NCBI GenBank assembly: GCA_043769295.1
Contig: JAYVJL010000156.1
Coordinates: forward strand, 4,840 to 68,839
Direction: 5' to 3'
Source of the DNA: Aalborgiella sp043769295
GTDB taxonomy: Bacteria > Pseudomonadota > Gammaproteobacteria > Burkholderiales > Burkholderiaceae_C
DNA length: 64,000 nt
Positions 33,256-42,700 of the stretch are shown here, in pieces. Below the pieces are notes generated by a model. The model ran no database searches and was not told the DNA's origin. It was given only the letters and a program-made list of their open reading frames with translations. A program made the position numbers and the translations under genes. Positions within the stretch are counted from its first letter, which is position 1; each line of letters starts with the position of its first letter.

Positions 33256-34302
33256 ATGGCATTGATGGACTTTCTCAAGAAACAGTTTATTGACATCCTC
33301 CAGTGGACCGAGGACAGCGATGGTACGCTGGCTTGGCGCTTCCCGATGGCTGAGATGGAGATTCAAAACGGGGCGTCGCTCACGGTGCGTGAGTCGCAAC
33401 TGGCCGTTTTTGTCAACGAAGGCAAGGTCGCCGACGTCTTTGGCCCGGGCACCTACAAGCTCACCACGCAAACCCTGCCGGTGCTCACCTACCTGAAAAA
33501 CTGGGACAAACTGTTTGAGTCGCCCTTCAAAAGTGATGTCTACTTTTTCAGCACCCGCCAACAGATCGACCAAAAATGGGGCACGCCACAACCCATCACC
33601 ATCCGCGACAAGGACTTTGGCGCGGTGCGTCTGCGGGCTTTTGGCAATTACAACTTCCGCATTTCCGACGCCAAACTATTCCACACCGAGATTTCAGGCA
33701 CCCGCGACAGCTACGGCGTAGAAGAGCTGGACGGTCAACTACGTGGTTTGGTGTTGCAAAACATCAGCAACGCGATTGCCAGCAGCGGCATTCCGTTTTT
33801 GGATCTCGCTTCCAATCAAATGACCTTTGCGCAGGCACTTACAACGCAACTCGCACCAGAATTTGCCAAAATTGGCTTGAAACTGGAAGGCATGACGGTG
33901 CAAAACGTTTCGCTGCCGGAAGATCTGCAAAAAATCCTCGATCAAAAAATCGGCATGGGTATGGTCGGCGACGACATGGGCAAGTTCATGCAGTACCAAA
34001 CCGCACAGGCGATTCCGAAATTTGCCGAAGGCTCCGGTGGCGGCAGCGGCATTGCTGGCGACGCCATGGGCTTGGGCGCAGGTTTGGCGATGGGACAGGT
34101 GCTGGCGCAAAACCTTCAAGCAGGCTTGAGTTCGGGAACGAACCAAACAGCAACAGCGGCCAGTGCGGCGGCTGCCGCTGTGATCAAACCAGAAGACATC
34201 ATGGCCACGCTGGAAAAACTGGGTGAACTGAAAGCCAAAGGCATCTTGACGCAAGAAGAGTTTGACGGAAAAAAGGCAGAGCTGTTGAAAAAACTGGTTT
34301 AA
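33256..34302 (+). CDS. SPFH (band 7) domain protein with C-terminal SHOCT domain
   Basis: This 348-residue protein is of the type often misnamed 'virion core protein'. The N-terminal half is an SPFH/band-7 domain (QNGASLTVRESQLAVFVNEG and VFGPGTYKLTTQTLPVL). A Gly-rich linker follows at about residues 258-295, and the C-terminal 34 residues (IMATLEKLGELKAKGILTQE) are a SHOCT oligomerisation segment. It has no signal or membrane helix, so it is cytoplasmic or peripheral. It heads a plus-strand cluster with DUF4178, DUF350, spermidine synthase and a flavoprotein, suggesting a scaffold for membrane-linked polyamine functions. That role is inference. Confidence 0.88.
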   Translation: MALMDFLKKQFIDILQWTEDSDGTLAWRFPMAEMEIQNGASLTVRESQLAVFVNEGKVADVFGPGTYKLTTQTLPVLTYLKNWDKLFESPFKSDVYFFSTRQQIDQKWGTPQPITIRDKDFGAVRLRAFGNYNFRISDAKLFHTEISGTRDSYGVEELDGQLRGLVLQNISNAIASSGIPFLDLASNQMTFAQALTTQLAPEFAKIGLKLEGMTVQNVSLPEDLQKILDQKIGMGMVGDDMGKFMQYQTAQAIPKFAEGSGGGSGIAGDAMGLGAGLAMGQVLAQNLQAGLSSGTNQTATAASAAAAAVIKPEDIMATLEKLGELKAKGILTQEEFDGKKAELLKKLV

Positions 34303-34320
34303 ATCTATATTTAGATAACT

Positions 34321-35826
34321 TTGGCCACTGATTCCCTTCAGCGAAGCTACCGCGCGCCCTGCCCCGGCTGTGGCGCACCGGTTGAGTTTCGCAACGCGCA
34401 GTCCACCCATGCGGTGTGTGGCTATTGCCAAAGCACAGTGGTGCGCAGTGGCGACACGCTGACGCGCACCGGTAAGATGTCAGAGCTGTTTGACGACTTC
34501 AGCCCGCTGCAGCTCATGACCTCCGGCAAGTGGGGAGACAAACCCTTCACCCTGATTGGCCGGCTGCAATACCAGTACGCCCAAGGCACGTGGAACGAGT
34601 GGATAGCCGGGTTTGACGATGGCACAACAGGCAGCTTGAGCGAGGACAACGGCGCGTTTGTGTTTTCGACAATACTGGCCACATCAAGCGCCATCCCTGC
34701 AGCCACCAACTTCATCGTTGGCAAAACCACGGCCATCAACGGCAAGTCATTCACCGTGGCGGCCAACAACACCGTGTCGCTCTTGTCGGCACAAGGCGAA
34801 TTACCCAAACTGCCAGCATTAGGTACACCGTTTGAGGTCGTGGAGCTGCGTGGTGACCAGGGCGATGTGGTCAGCATCGACTACAGCCCAGCACCCCCTT
34901 TGCCGCCAGCGGTTTCAAGTGGCCGTGCTGTCCTGCTGGAAGATCTGCAGCTCAAAGGTTTGAAAGACGAGCAAACCAAGACCGAATCGGGTCAGCAATT
35001 TGCCTGCCCCAACTGCGCCGCTTCCTTGCAAGTCACGCTAACCTCCACCAAAAGCCTGACCTGCCGCAGTTGCAACAGCATCATCGATGTGTCGCAAGGG
35101 GTGGCCGGGCAACTTAACCACGCGCTGCAAACTGACCCTGTCGCGCCCTTGATCGAGTTGGGCAGCACCGGTCAACTGCAAGGCGTCAGCTGGCAATTGG
35201 TCGGCTTTCAGCACCGCATGGGTTATGAGGCGGATGACCCCGATGAGCATTTCGGCTGGACGGAGTACCTGCTCTACAACCAAAAGCGCGGCTTCACCTT
35301 CTTAATCGACTCAACCGAGGGCTGGAGCCTGGCCACGCCCACCACGGGTGCGCCCACGCTGTCGTCCAACGGTGCTACCGCCACCTATTTGAGCAACCAA
35401 TACAACCGCAAATACAGTTACAAAGCCGAAACGCAGTATGTGGCTGGCGAGTTCTATTGGCGGGTCGAACGCGGCCAGCTGAGCAACAACACCGACTTTG
35501 AGAAAGGCGCGGCGCTGCTGTCGCGCGAGGAAACGTCGAATGAGGTGACCTGGTCCATGGGCAGCAAGCTCAGCAGCGCTGCCGTAACCAAGTCATTCAA
35601 TTTGAAGGAGGGTGCGCTGGACGGTGGCGGCAAAGACGCACTCAAAGCCAGTGACGCCAAACCTCTGAGCAGCATTGCTGGAATGGGCTGTGGCACCATC
35701 GTGATTTTGATATTGATCTTGTTGCTTTTTTTGTTTTTGATCAGCCGTTGCTCCAGTCCCGACAGCACTGGGCGTAGCTCTGGCGGATCTTATGGTGGAT
35801 TTAGCTCTGGCGGCGGGCATAAATAA
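34321..35826 (+). CDS. DUF4178 domain protein with zinc ribbons and C-terminal membrane anchor
   Basis: The 501-residue protein starts at a TTG 18 bp after the SPFH stop; no ATG is available before the first zinc ribbon. CPGCGAPVEF with CGYCQS (about residues 14-37) and CPNCAAS with CRSC (about 228-247) form two four-cysteine ribbons. Each is followed by a DUF4178 beta-domain, with FDDFSPLQLMTSGKWGDKPF and QLVGFQHRMGYEADDPDEHF as recognisable parts. A single transmembrane helix lies at about 455-476 and the tail is Ser/Gly-rich. Function unknown; the constant company of DUF350 and spermidine synthase genes points to the same pathway. Confidence 0.85.
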   Translation: MATDSLQRSYRAPCPGCGAPVEFRNAQSTHAVCGYCQSTVVRSGDTLTRTGKMSELFDDFSPLQLMTSGKWGDKPFTLIGRLQYQYAQGTWNEWIAGFDDGTTGSLSEDNGAFVFSTILATSSAIPAATNFIVGKTTAINGKSFTVAANNTVSLLSAQGELPKLPALGTPFEVVELRGDQGDVVSIDYSPAPPLPPAVSSGRAVLLEDLQLKGLKDEQTKTESGQQFACPNCAASLQVTLTSTKSLTCRSCNSIIDVSQGVAGQLNHALQTDPVAPLIELGSTGQLQGVSWQLVGFQHRMGYEADDPDEHFGWTEYLLYNQKRGFTFLIDSTEGWSLATPTTGAPTLSSNGATATYLSNQYNRKYSYKAETQYVAGEFYWRVERGQLSNNTDFEKGAALLSREETSNEVTWSMGSKLSSAAVTKSFNLKEGALDGGGKDALKASDAKPLSSIAGMGCGTIVILILILLLFLFLISRCSSPDSTGRSSGGSYGGFSSGGGHK

Positions 35827-35860
35827 TGCTCGACGCTTCAACGTTTTTAAGGAGGTTGTG

Positions 35861-36082
35861 ATGGAACTCATGGGATTAAAACTAGGTGCGATCGTTGGTT
35901 CGGTCTTGTTTGCCTTGATTGGCGTGCTGATTTTTTGGTTGTGCTTTGTCATCATCGACAAACTCACGCCCTACGATTTATGGGTCGAAATTGTGGAGAA
36001 GCAAAACATCGCACTCGGTATCGTCGTCGCGGCCATGAGCCTGGGAGTTTCCATCATCGTGGCGGCAGCCATCCATGGTTGA
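35861..36082 (+). CDS. DUF350 (YjfL-like) membrane protein
   Basis: This small 73-residue membrane protein has two helices, at about residues 5-28 (LGAIVGSVLFALIGVLIFWL) and 50-71 (IALGIVVAAMSLGVSIIVAA), with a short charged loop DKLTPYDLWVEI between them that is typical of the family. The ATG at 35861 has a near-perfect AAGGAGG ribosome binding site; a longer open frame overlapping the previous gene is rejected. DUF350 proteins are repeatedly found with PspA-like, glutathionylspermidine synthase-like and spermidine synthase genes, by memory of genome-context studies. Confidence 0.88.
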   Translation: MELMGLKLGAIVGSVLFALIGVLIFWLCFVIIDKLTPYDLWVEIVEKQNIALGIVVAAMSLGVSIIVAAAIHG

Positions 36083-36088
36083 TGTGGA

Positions 36089-37624
36089 TTGAAGTCTCTT
36101 AAAGCCAGTCCGCTAGAAGTTACCCTCCTCGCCAGCGTCTTGGTCGTCGCGGCTTGTGGCCTGGTGTACGAGCTGGCCGCTGGCGCGCTGGCCTCGTATT
36201 TGCTGGGCGACTCGATTCTGCAGTTTTCCACCGTCATCGGCTGCTACTTGTTTGCCATGGGTGTGGGCTCGTGGTTGTCTCAATTTTTTGACCGTCAACT
36301 GCCCGCGCATTTTTTACGGATTGAACTTTTGGTCGCCTTGGCCGGTGGCTTGCTGCCGGCGGTTTTGTTTTTAGCCAATGCCTATTTCCCCGGCAGTTTC
36401 AGGTGGGTGCTCTACGGGCTGGTCGCCACGGTAGGTATTTTGGTGGGTTTGGAGATTCCGCTGGTCATGCGGATTTTGAAACGCAACGTAGCCTTCAAAG
36501 ATGTGGTCTCGCAAGTGCTGACCTTTGATTATTTGGGGGCGCTGGCCGTATCGGTGGCTTTCCCCTTGATTTTGGTGCCGCAATTGGGCTTGATCCGCAC
36601 GGGCTTGCTGTTTGGGCTGTTGAACGCGGCCGTGGCGGTCTGGGCGCTGTGGCTGTTCCGGTTTGAGCTGCGCCAGTTCAAGGCACATGCACTGGCTTGT
36701 GGTTTGACCTTGGCGGTTCTTGCTGCCGCTTTTTTGGGCGCAAACCATATCACCACGCTGGCGGAGGACAAGTTTTACCAGGACCGCATCGTCTTCACCG
36801 CCGCATCGCCTTATCAGCGCATTGTGGTGACGCAGGGCAAGCTGGGACACCGCTTGTTTTTAAACGGCAACCTGCAGTTTGCCGAGCGGGATGAATACCG
36901 CTACCACGAGGCTTTGGTTCACCCGGCGATGGCGGCTTTTTCAGCCGCAGGACCGAAACGTGTCGCCGTTCTGGGCGGTGGCGACGGCATGGCGGTGCGG
37001 GAGATTTTGAAGTACCCCAGCGTCGAGTCCGTCACCTTGGTGGAGTTGGACCCGGCCATGACCCGGCTGTTTTCAGAACAACCCACCTTGGTCCAACTCA
37101 ACGGCGGCGCACTCAAATCACCCAAAGTCAAAGTCGTCAACACCGACGCGTTTGCCTGGCTTGATTCAGGTACCGACTTATTTGACGTGATCATCATCGA
37201 CTTCCCCGACCCGACCAACTTCTCCATCGGCAAGCTCTACACCAACTCGTTTTACGCGCTTTTGGACAAACGCCTCTCAGCCAGCGGTTATGCAGTGATT
37301 CAAACCACCTCGCCCCTGGTGGCCCGCAAAAGCTTTTGGACCGTGGCGCAAACGATTGAATCCGTCGGTTTAACAGCCACGCCCTACCACGCGCATGTAC
37401 CCAGCTTTGGCGAATGGGGGTTCATCATCGCCAGCCGCCGGCCTTGGCACGTTCCGGCAAGCTTGCCTGCGGGACTGCGCTTTTTAGACCTGCCCAGCCT
37501 GCCTGTGCTGTTTGACTTCCCGCTCGACATGGCGCGTGTGCCCACCGAGGTCAACCGCCTGTCCAACCAGGTTCTGGTGACGACCTACGAGCAGGAATGG
37601 GGCACAGTGGCACATTCGCCATGA
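36089..37624 (+). CDS. speE: Membrane-bound polyamine aminopropyltransferase (spermidine synthase)
   Basis: The 511-residue protein joins an N-terminal membrane domain of about seven helices (residues 8-225; LLASVLVVAACGLVYELAAG is the first) to a cytoplasmic spermidine synthase domain. The catalytic half shows the S-adenosyl-binding VAVLGGGDGMAVREIL at about 291-306, LVELDPAM and the acid motif VIIIDFPDPTNFSIGKLY. It transfers aminopropyl groups from decarboxylated AdoMet to a polyamine. The start is a TTG six bp after the DUF350 stop; the first ATG codons nearby are out of frame. Its stop overlaps the next gene (ATGA). No AdoMet decarboxylase gene is present in the window. Confidence 0.9.
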   Translation: MKSLKASPLEVTLLASVLVVAACGLVYELAAGALASYLLGDSILQFSTVIGCYLFAMGVGSWLSQFFDRQLPAHFLRIELLVALAGGLLPAVLFLANAYFPGSFRWVLYGLVATVGILVGLEIPLVMRILKRNVAFKDVVSQVLTFDYLGALAVSVAFPLILVPQLGLIRTGLLFGLLNAAVAVWALWLFRFELRQFKAHALACGLTLAVLAAAFLGANHITTLAEDKFYQDRIVFTAASPYQRIVVTQGKLGHRLFLNGNLQFAERDEYRYHEALVHPAMAAFSAAGPKRVAVLGGGDGMAVREILKYPSVESVTLVELDPAMTRLFSEQPTLVQLNGGALKSPKVKVVNTDAFAWLDSGTDLFDVIIIDFPDPTNFSIGKLYTNSFYALLDKRLSASGYAVIQTTSPLVARKSFWTVAQTIESVGLTATPYHAHVPSFGEWGFIIASRRPWHVPASLPAGLRFLDLPSLPVLFDFPLDMARVPTEVNRLSNQVLVTTYEQEWGTVAHSP

Positions 37625-39288
37625 AACGCCGCCAGTTCATTGCTGCAGCCAGCGCCTTGCCGCTTCTGGGTTGCAATAAACCGCCTGTGATTGAAGACAT
37701 CCAGGGTGGTTTTACCGGCGTAGATATTGAACACGGGCACTTGTTACGGGACGCAAAATCGTGGACAACGCCTTCTCAAACCCGAAAAACCAAAGTCATC
37801 ATCGCCGGTGGTGGTGTGGCCGGTTTGGTGGCTGCGCGGGCTTTGCGTTTGCAAGGCATCAACGATTTTGTAATGCTGGAACTGGAAGACCACGCCGGCG
37901 GCAACAGCAAGGGCGGCAGCGTCAACGGCATCACCTGCCCGTTGGGGGCGCATTACCTGCCCGTCCCGTCTGAACAAGCCCCCCATGCTGCTGATTTGCG
38001 TGACATGCTGGAAGAACTGGGCGTACGTCAGCGCGTTGCGGGGCGTTGGACGTATGACGAACGGGTGTTGTGCCACAGCCCGCAAGAACGCCTTTTTTTC
38101 AAGGGCAGTTGGCAAGACGGGCTGCTGCCTGTGCAGGATGTGGGCGCAGGCACGCTGGCGCAGTACCGCCAATTTGCCAAACTGGTTGAGGAAGCCCGAA
38201 AACGCAGCAACTGGTCCATTCCAGCCTCAAATTCGACCTTAACCGGCGTAGATATTGCCTTAACAGCTATCACATTTATAGCGTATCTAGATCAGCAAGG
38301 GTTGACCGATCCGCAACTGCGCTGGTATTTGGATTACTGCTGCCGCGACGATTACGGCGCAGGTGTCAGTACCGTCTCCGCCTGGGCAGGCATGCACTAC
38401 TTTGCCAGCCGCCACGGTTTTCATGCACCAGGCGCAGAGATGTCAGAACCTTATGAGCGTGAAAGTGTGCTGACCTGGCCCCAAGGCAATGGCTGGATTA
38501 CGCATCAGCTGGCTTTGCCACTGGGTGAGCGCTTACTTACAAAACGCCTCGTCACCCGCATTGAAGTGATGAAGCATGGCGTGGAAGTCGATGTGTTTGA
38601 TACAAGCACCCGGCAAACCGAGCGCTGGCAGTCGGCGCGCTGCATCGTTGCGCTGCCTATTTTTGTGGCGGCTCGGGTGGTGAAAAACCCGCCCGCTGTG
38701 TTGCAAGCGGCCGCCAGGCAAACCCGCTACGCCCCCTGGCTGGTCGCCAACATCCACATCGACCAACCTTTGCATGACCGCTCTGGCGCTGCGCCGAGCT
38801 GGGACAATGTGATCTACGGCGCTGCGGGTTTGGGCTACGTGGATGCCCAGCACCAAAGCCTGAAACCGGTGCCCGGCGCCACAGTGTTGACGCATTACCG
38901 CGCTTTGGGCGATAAGGCGGACGGTCGCAAACAGTTCTTGGAGCGCCCCTGGAGCCGCTGGCGGGACGAGATTTTGGCGGAATTATCAACAGCCCACCCC
39001 GATTTGGTGGCCAAAACCCGCCGCATCGACATCACCCGCTACGGGCACGCAATGGCGGTTCCTGTTCCAATTAGCCCGTCAAACCCGTTAAATCTGTCAA
39101 ACAGTGGGTTTCATGCTCAAATTCGACCTCAGCCGGCGTATTTATTGCCTAGACTGCTATTAAAAAAAGAGCAAAAAGAAGGCCTGCCGCAGCCACTGTT
39201 GTTTGCGCACAGCGACTGGGCGGGTTACTCGGTGTTTGAAGAGGCCTTCGCACTGGGTCATGCTGCGGGGAAGTTGGCATCAAAATAG
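37621..39288 (+). CDS. FAD-dependent amine oxidase-like protein, Tat-exported lipoprotein
   Basis: The 555-residue flavoprotein begins with twin arginines and a lipobox (MKRRQFIAAASALPLLGC), so it is predicted to be folded in the cytoplasm, exported by Tat and lipid-anchored at Cys19. The FAD motif VIIAGGGVAGLVAARALRLQ is at about residues 59-78 and the C-terminal DWAGYSVFEEAFALGHAAGK closes the FAD site, as in monoamine/polyamine oxidases. It is translationally coupled to speE, so a polyamine substrate is reasonable. Two repeat copies are read within the gene (residues about 204-221 and 500-518) without a frame break. The start at 37621 gives the signal peptide. Confidence 0.83.
   Translation: MKRRQFIAAASALPLLGCNKPPVIEDIQGGFTGVDIEHGHLLRDAKSWTTPSQTRKTKVIIAGGGVAGLVAARALRLQGINDFVMLELEDHAGGNSKGGSVNGITCPLGAHYLPVPSEQAPHAADLRDMLEELGVRQRVAGRWTYDERVLCHSPQERLFFKGSWQDGLLPVQDVGAGTLAQYRQFAKLVEEARKRSNWSIPASNSTLTGVDIALTAITFIAYLDQQGLTDPQLRWYLDYCCRDDYGAGVSTVSAWAGMHYFASRHGFHAPGAEMSEPYERESVLTWPQGNGWITHQLALPLGERLLTKRLVTRIEVMKHGVEVDVFDTSTRQTERWQSARCIVALPIFVAARVVKNPPAVLQAAARQTRYAPWLVANIHIDQPLHDRSGAAPSWDNVIYGAAGLGYVDAQHQSLKPVPGATVLTHYRALGDKADGRKQFLERPWSRWRDEILAELSTAHPDLVAKTRRIDITRYGHAMAVPVPISPSNPLNLSNSGFHAQIRPQPAYLLPRLLLKKEQKEGLPQPLLFAHSDWAGYSVFEEAFALGHAAGKLASK
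38228..38283 (+). repeat. Dispersed 47-bp repeat, copy 8, inside the amine oxidase-like gene
   Basis: It reads CAAATTCGACCTTAACCGGC, then GTAGATATTGCCTTAACAGC and TATCACATTTATAGC. It shares the CAAATTCGACCT leader with copy 9 in the same gene. The frame is open and encodes SNSTLTGVDIALTAITFIA. Confidence 0.75.
39118..39172 (+). repeat. Dispersed 47-bp repeat, copy 9, inside the amine oxidase-like gene
   Basis: It reads CAAATTCGACCTCAGCCGGC, then GTATTTATTGCCTAGACTGC and TATTAAAAAAAGAGC. It encodes QIRPQPAYLLPRLLLKKEQ, a basic insertion shortly before the conserved C-terminal FAD motif. This is a second copy of the element in one gene. Confidence 0.85.
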
Positions 39289-39291
39289 CAT

Positions 39292-39717
39292 TCAGTCCAA
39301 ATCCTCCATGGCCAGCAGATGGTACCGCTGTCCATAGGAGAAAGGAACGACCCGCACCAGCGTCATAATGTGTTCGGTCTCCTCGTCGGAATGCACTTTC
39401 ACCATCATCGCGCTGTGCCCTTCACGTGCTAATTTGATATATTTGTGGACAGTGGCACCTTCCGTGCCAACAGACGGCATCACGACATCTGACTCCTGGT
39501 CGGCTTTGCCAATATCCTTCAACACCTGTTGCGGCGTCAACAGCATGACAACGCGCTCTTCCGATTTCTTGTTTGGATGATCTGCAAGGTAGCTGTCTAC
39601 TGCATGAGCCACCTGCGAAGCATCATCTGCGTTGGGAAACATGACAAAAGCATAGCCCTTGGGATAAAAAACGCCGCTCATGGTCAGCATGTCCGGGGTG
39701 AGTTGGAATGTTTTCAT
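39292..39717 (-). CDS. Hypothetical protein, 141 residues
   Basis: I do not recognise this family. The protein has no signal or membrane segment. It reads as a compact alpha/beta fold: an N-terminal KTFQLTPDMLTMSGVFYPKG, then an AVDSYLADHPNKK helix, a VVMLLTPQQVLKDIGKAD segment and a C-terminal LVRVVPFSYGQRYHLLAMED. The middle residues (ADDASQVAHAVDSYL) faintly resemble stress-protein domains that handle 'conserved turn' loops, but nothing firm. It follows the NdvB-like gene by 24 bp on the same strand, so it may be cotranscribed, and ends convergently with the amine oxidase gene. Confidence 0.7.
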   Translation of the reverse strand: MKTFQLTPDMLTMSGVFYPKGYAFVMFPNADDASQVAHAVDSYLADHPNKKSEERVVMLLTPQQVLKDIGKADQESDVVMPSVGTEGATVHKYIKLAREGHSAMMVKVHSDEETEHIMTLVRVVPFSYGQRYHLLAMEDLD

Positions 39718-39741
39718 CGTAGATACTCCTTTTTAGCTAAC

Positions 39742-42700
39742 TTACACAACAAAATCCTGCGTCTGCAAGCCTTGAACCAAGAGCACCGACCGCGCAGGGA
39801 GGTCGGCCAAGGACAACCATTGCCCCTCTGACAGGGTGCGGTCTGGTTTGAAGTCCCCTGCAGTCATCATACCTACACGCTGCCAGCGTATATGCACCAT
39901 CCTGCCTTGAATATTGAGCTTTAAATCAACAAAAGTCCACTCTGCGGGCAGGCAAGGAAACAGTGATATTTGTCCATGTCGCACTTGTAAACCCAGCAAG
40001 TTTTCAATACCAGCGCGGTACAGCCACGCCGCAGAGCCGGTGTACCAACTCCAGCCGCCACGCCCCACATAAGGTGCTGCGCCGTAAATATCGCCCGCCA
40101 TGACATAGGGCTCAAGTTCATACAGCGGGCCACGCTGGGGGTCAGCATGACGGTGTGCTGGACTGAGTGCTTTGAAGCTCTCCCAAGCGGCTTCAGCGTC
40201 CCCCGTTTTTGCTTGAGCCATCATCGCCCAGACGGCGGCATGCGCGTATTGACCGCCGTTTTCACGCACGCCTGGCGGGTAGGCCTGGATATAGCCCGGG
40301 TTGTTTTCAGACTTGGAAAAAGGCGGTGCTAAAAGCCGCAGCAAACCAGCGTCACGGTCCATCAATTCCCGATTCATGGCGCGCATGGCCGGCTGAGTGA
40401 AGTGATCGCTCGATGCGTTTGAGAGCACTGACCAGGCCTGGGCGATCAAATCAATCCGGCATTCGGCATTGGCGCTGGAACCCAAAGCTGCACCATTGTC
40501 AAAAAAGGCACGCCGAAACCACTCCCCATCCCAACCATGGCTGTGAACGGCGGTGATCCAGCCCTCACGGCTGCTGCGCCATGTTGCGGCACGTTCGCCC
40601 TCCCCACGCGACTCCGCCAGCGGTGCAAAGCGATCCACCACGGCACACAAAAACCATGCCAGCCAGACCGATTCGCCACGCCCCTCATGCCCCACCCGGT
40701 TCATGCCATCGTTCCAATCGCCAGTCCCCATGAGCGGCAAACCATGCGCGCCGGTAGCCAGGCTTTTGTCGATGGTCAGGGCGCAATGCTCATACACAGA
40801 GGCGGACAGCTGACTCACCAGCGGCGTATAGTACGCGTCCTCAGCACCCTCGGCAATCGCTGGGCCTTCGATGAAATGCACGTCCTGATCCAGGATATTC
40901 GCATCACCGGTGACCTCAACGTAGTGCGCGCAAGCGTATGGCAACCACAGCAAATCATCTGAAAAATGGGTTCTGACCCCTTCGCCGCTGGGCGCATGCC
41001 ACCAATGCTGCACGTCTCCTTCTGGGAATTGTCGCGATGCATTCAGCACAATCTGGTCATGCAGGCGTTGCGGGTCACTGACGGCAAAAGCCATGGCATC
41101 CTGCAACTGGTCTCGAAAGCCAAAGGCACCACCGGCTTGGTAAAAGCCTGCTTTGGCCCATAAACGCGAGGTCAAGGTTTGATACAGGAGCCAACGGTTC
41201 ATCAGCGCGTCAAACAAAGGGTCGGGCGACTTGACCTGGATCTTCTCAAGAACGCCTGACCAATGGTTTTTTACAGAATCAAGTGCATGCGCCACATCCC
41301 TGGTTTGCCAAGTCTGGGCCAATTGCTCAGCCTGTGCGGCATCGGCGGCATAGCCAAGCATGAATGTCAGATTCAAACGCTGTCCTGCTTGTATTGTTAA
41401 ATCACCAAACAGCGCTGCACCCGGATCTAAACTGCCTGCCATTTTTTGATTCAAGCTGACAGGCATGACCAGCTGACCCGCTGAATTAAAAAACTCGCTG
41501 CGATCACACGTCCACTGTATGGGCTCGGGCAGTCCGGTCAACGCCAAAAAGGCCGTGCTTCCACCAAACCCGGAGCGGCTTTCGCATTGCTGCGCATAAA
41601 GCACGGGCATGTTCTTGCTTTTCCAGACGCTTACCGTCCGCCTGTCTGTGCGGTTTGCACCCATTTGCCACTCGACCATGCCGTGCACACGCAGATGCCG
41701 TTTTTTAGACCCGGCGTTGTGCAGCTGTACCCGGACAAACTTGACCGAATCATTGATGTCGACGAAAAAAGTGGTTTCAAGCTCAAGTTGATCATGCAGA
41801 CACTCAAACACGCTGTAGCCCTGACCATGCCGTACCCTGAAAGACGGCACCGATCCGCTTTCGGTACTTGGCGTTAAAGCAAGCAGCGCATGTGTCGCCC
41901 GGTCTTGCAAGATGAAATGCTCGAAACCTGGGTCTTGCACCGGATCGTTGGACCAGGGCGTCAACTGCTGCAAGCGACTGTTGACCGCCCAGGTGTAACC
42001 CGCACCAGCTTCTGACACTTGACAGCCAAACGATGCATTTGAAATGACATTCACCCAAGGGCGCATAGGCCGTTGCGATGCATCAATGTGAAACTGAAAC
42101 TCACCCGTCACAAAATCAAAAACACCCTGTGGTTCTTTGGGAATCTCCTTCTGCCTGGATGTCGTGCTGAGCGAGGAAGTCAAAAATGACGTGGTTATCG
42201 CCTCTTTGCCAGGTTGATTTTTCACAGTGTCACGTTGTGACAGAATTTGTTGTGCCAGAGGACGACCGTCCGCAACAAGAACGATGCGCGCCAGAACCGA
42301 CAGAGTTGCGCGTTCAGACGGGCTGACTTCACTTTCAGACAGCAGATAAAACCCCGCGATGTCGCTGCGCGGAAAGCTATGCATGGATTGTTGAATTGTA
42401 CGGTCACGCAGGTTTAAAATATCCCGTTGCAAAGGCATCAGGTAGGAGTTGATTTCACTGTTCAAAATCACCAGATCAACCGCCAACCCACAAAAACTCC
42501 ACCAAGGTTGGGCGCGCAACAGGGTATGAACCAGGCCAAGCCCATGGTTGGAATGAATTCGGACAAGGATGATGGGCTTATCCCCCGACAGACCAAAGCG
42601 CCAGAGCTGACGCAAGTCAAGCGAGGCACGTTCAGTGACCGGTCTGCCAGAGGTGTAGATCAAGGCGGTATTCAGATCTTGCAGGGCGGCATTTTCGTCG

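Noticed and set aside
37715..37740. ACCGGCGTAGATATTG at the 5' end of the amine oxidase-like gene, like copy 8
   Set aside because: Only about 16 bases match and the GCTATTAA half is absent; the residues GGFTGVDIEHGHLL look like normal family sequence.
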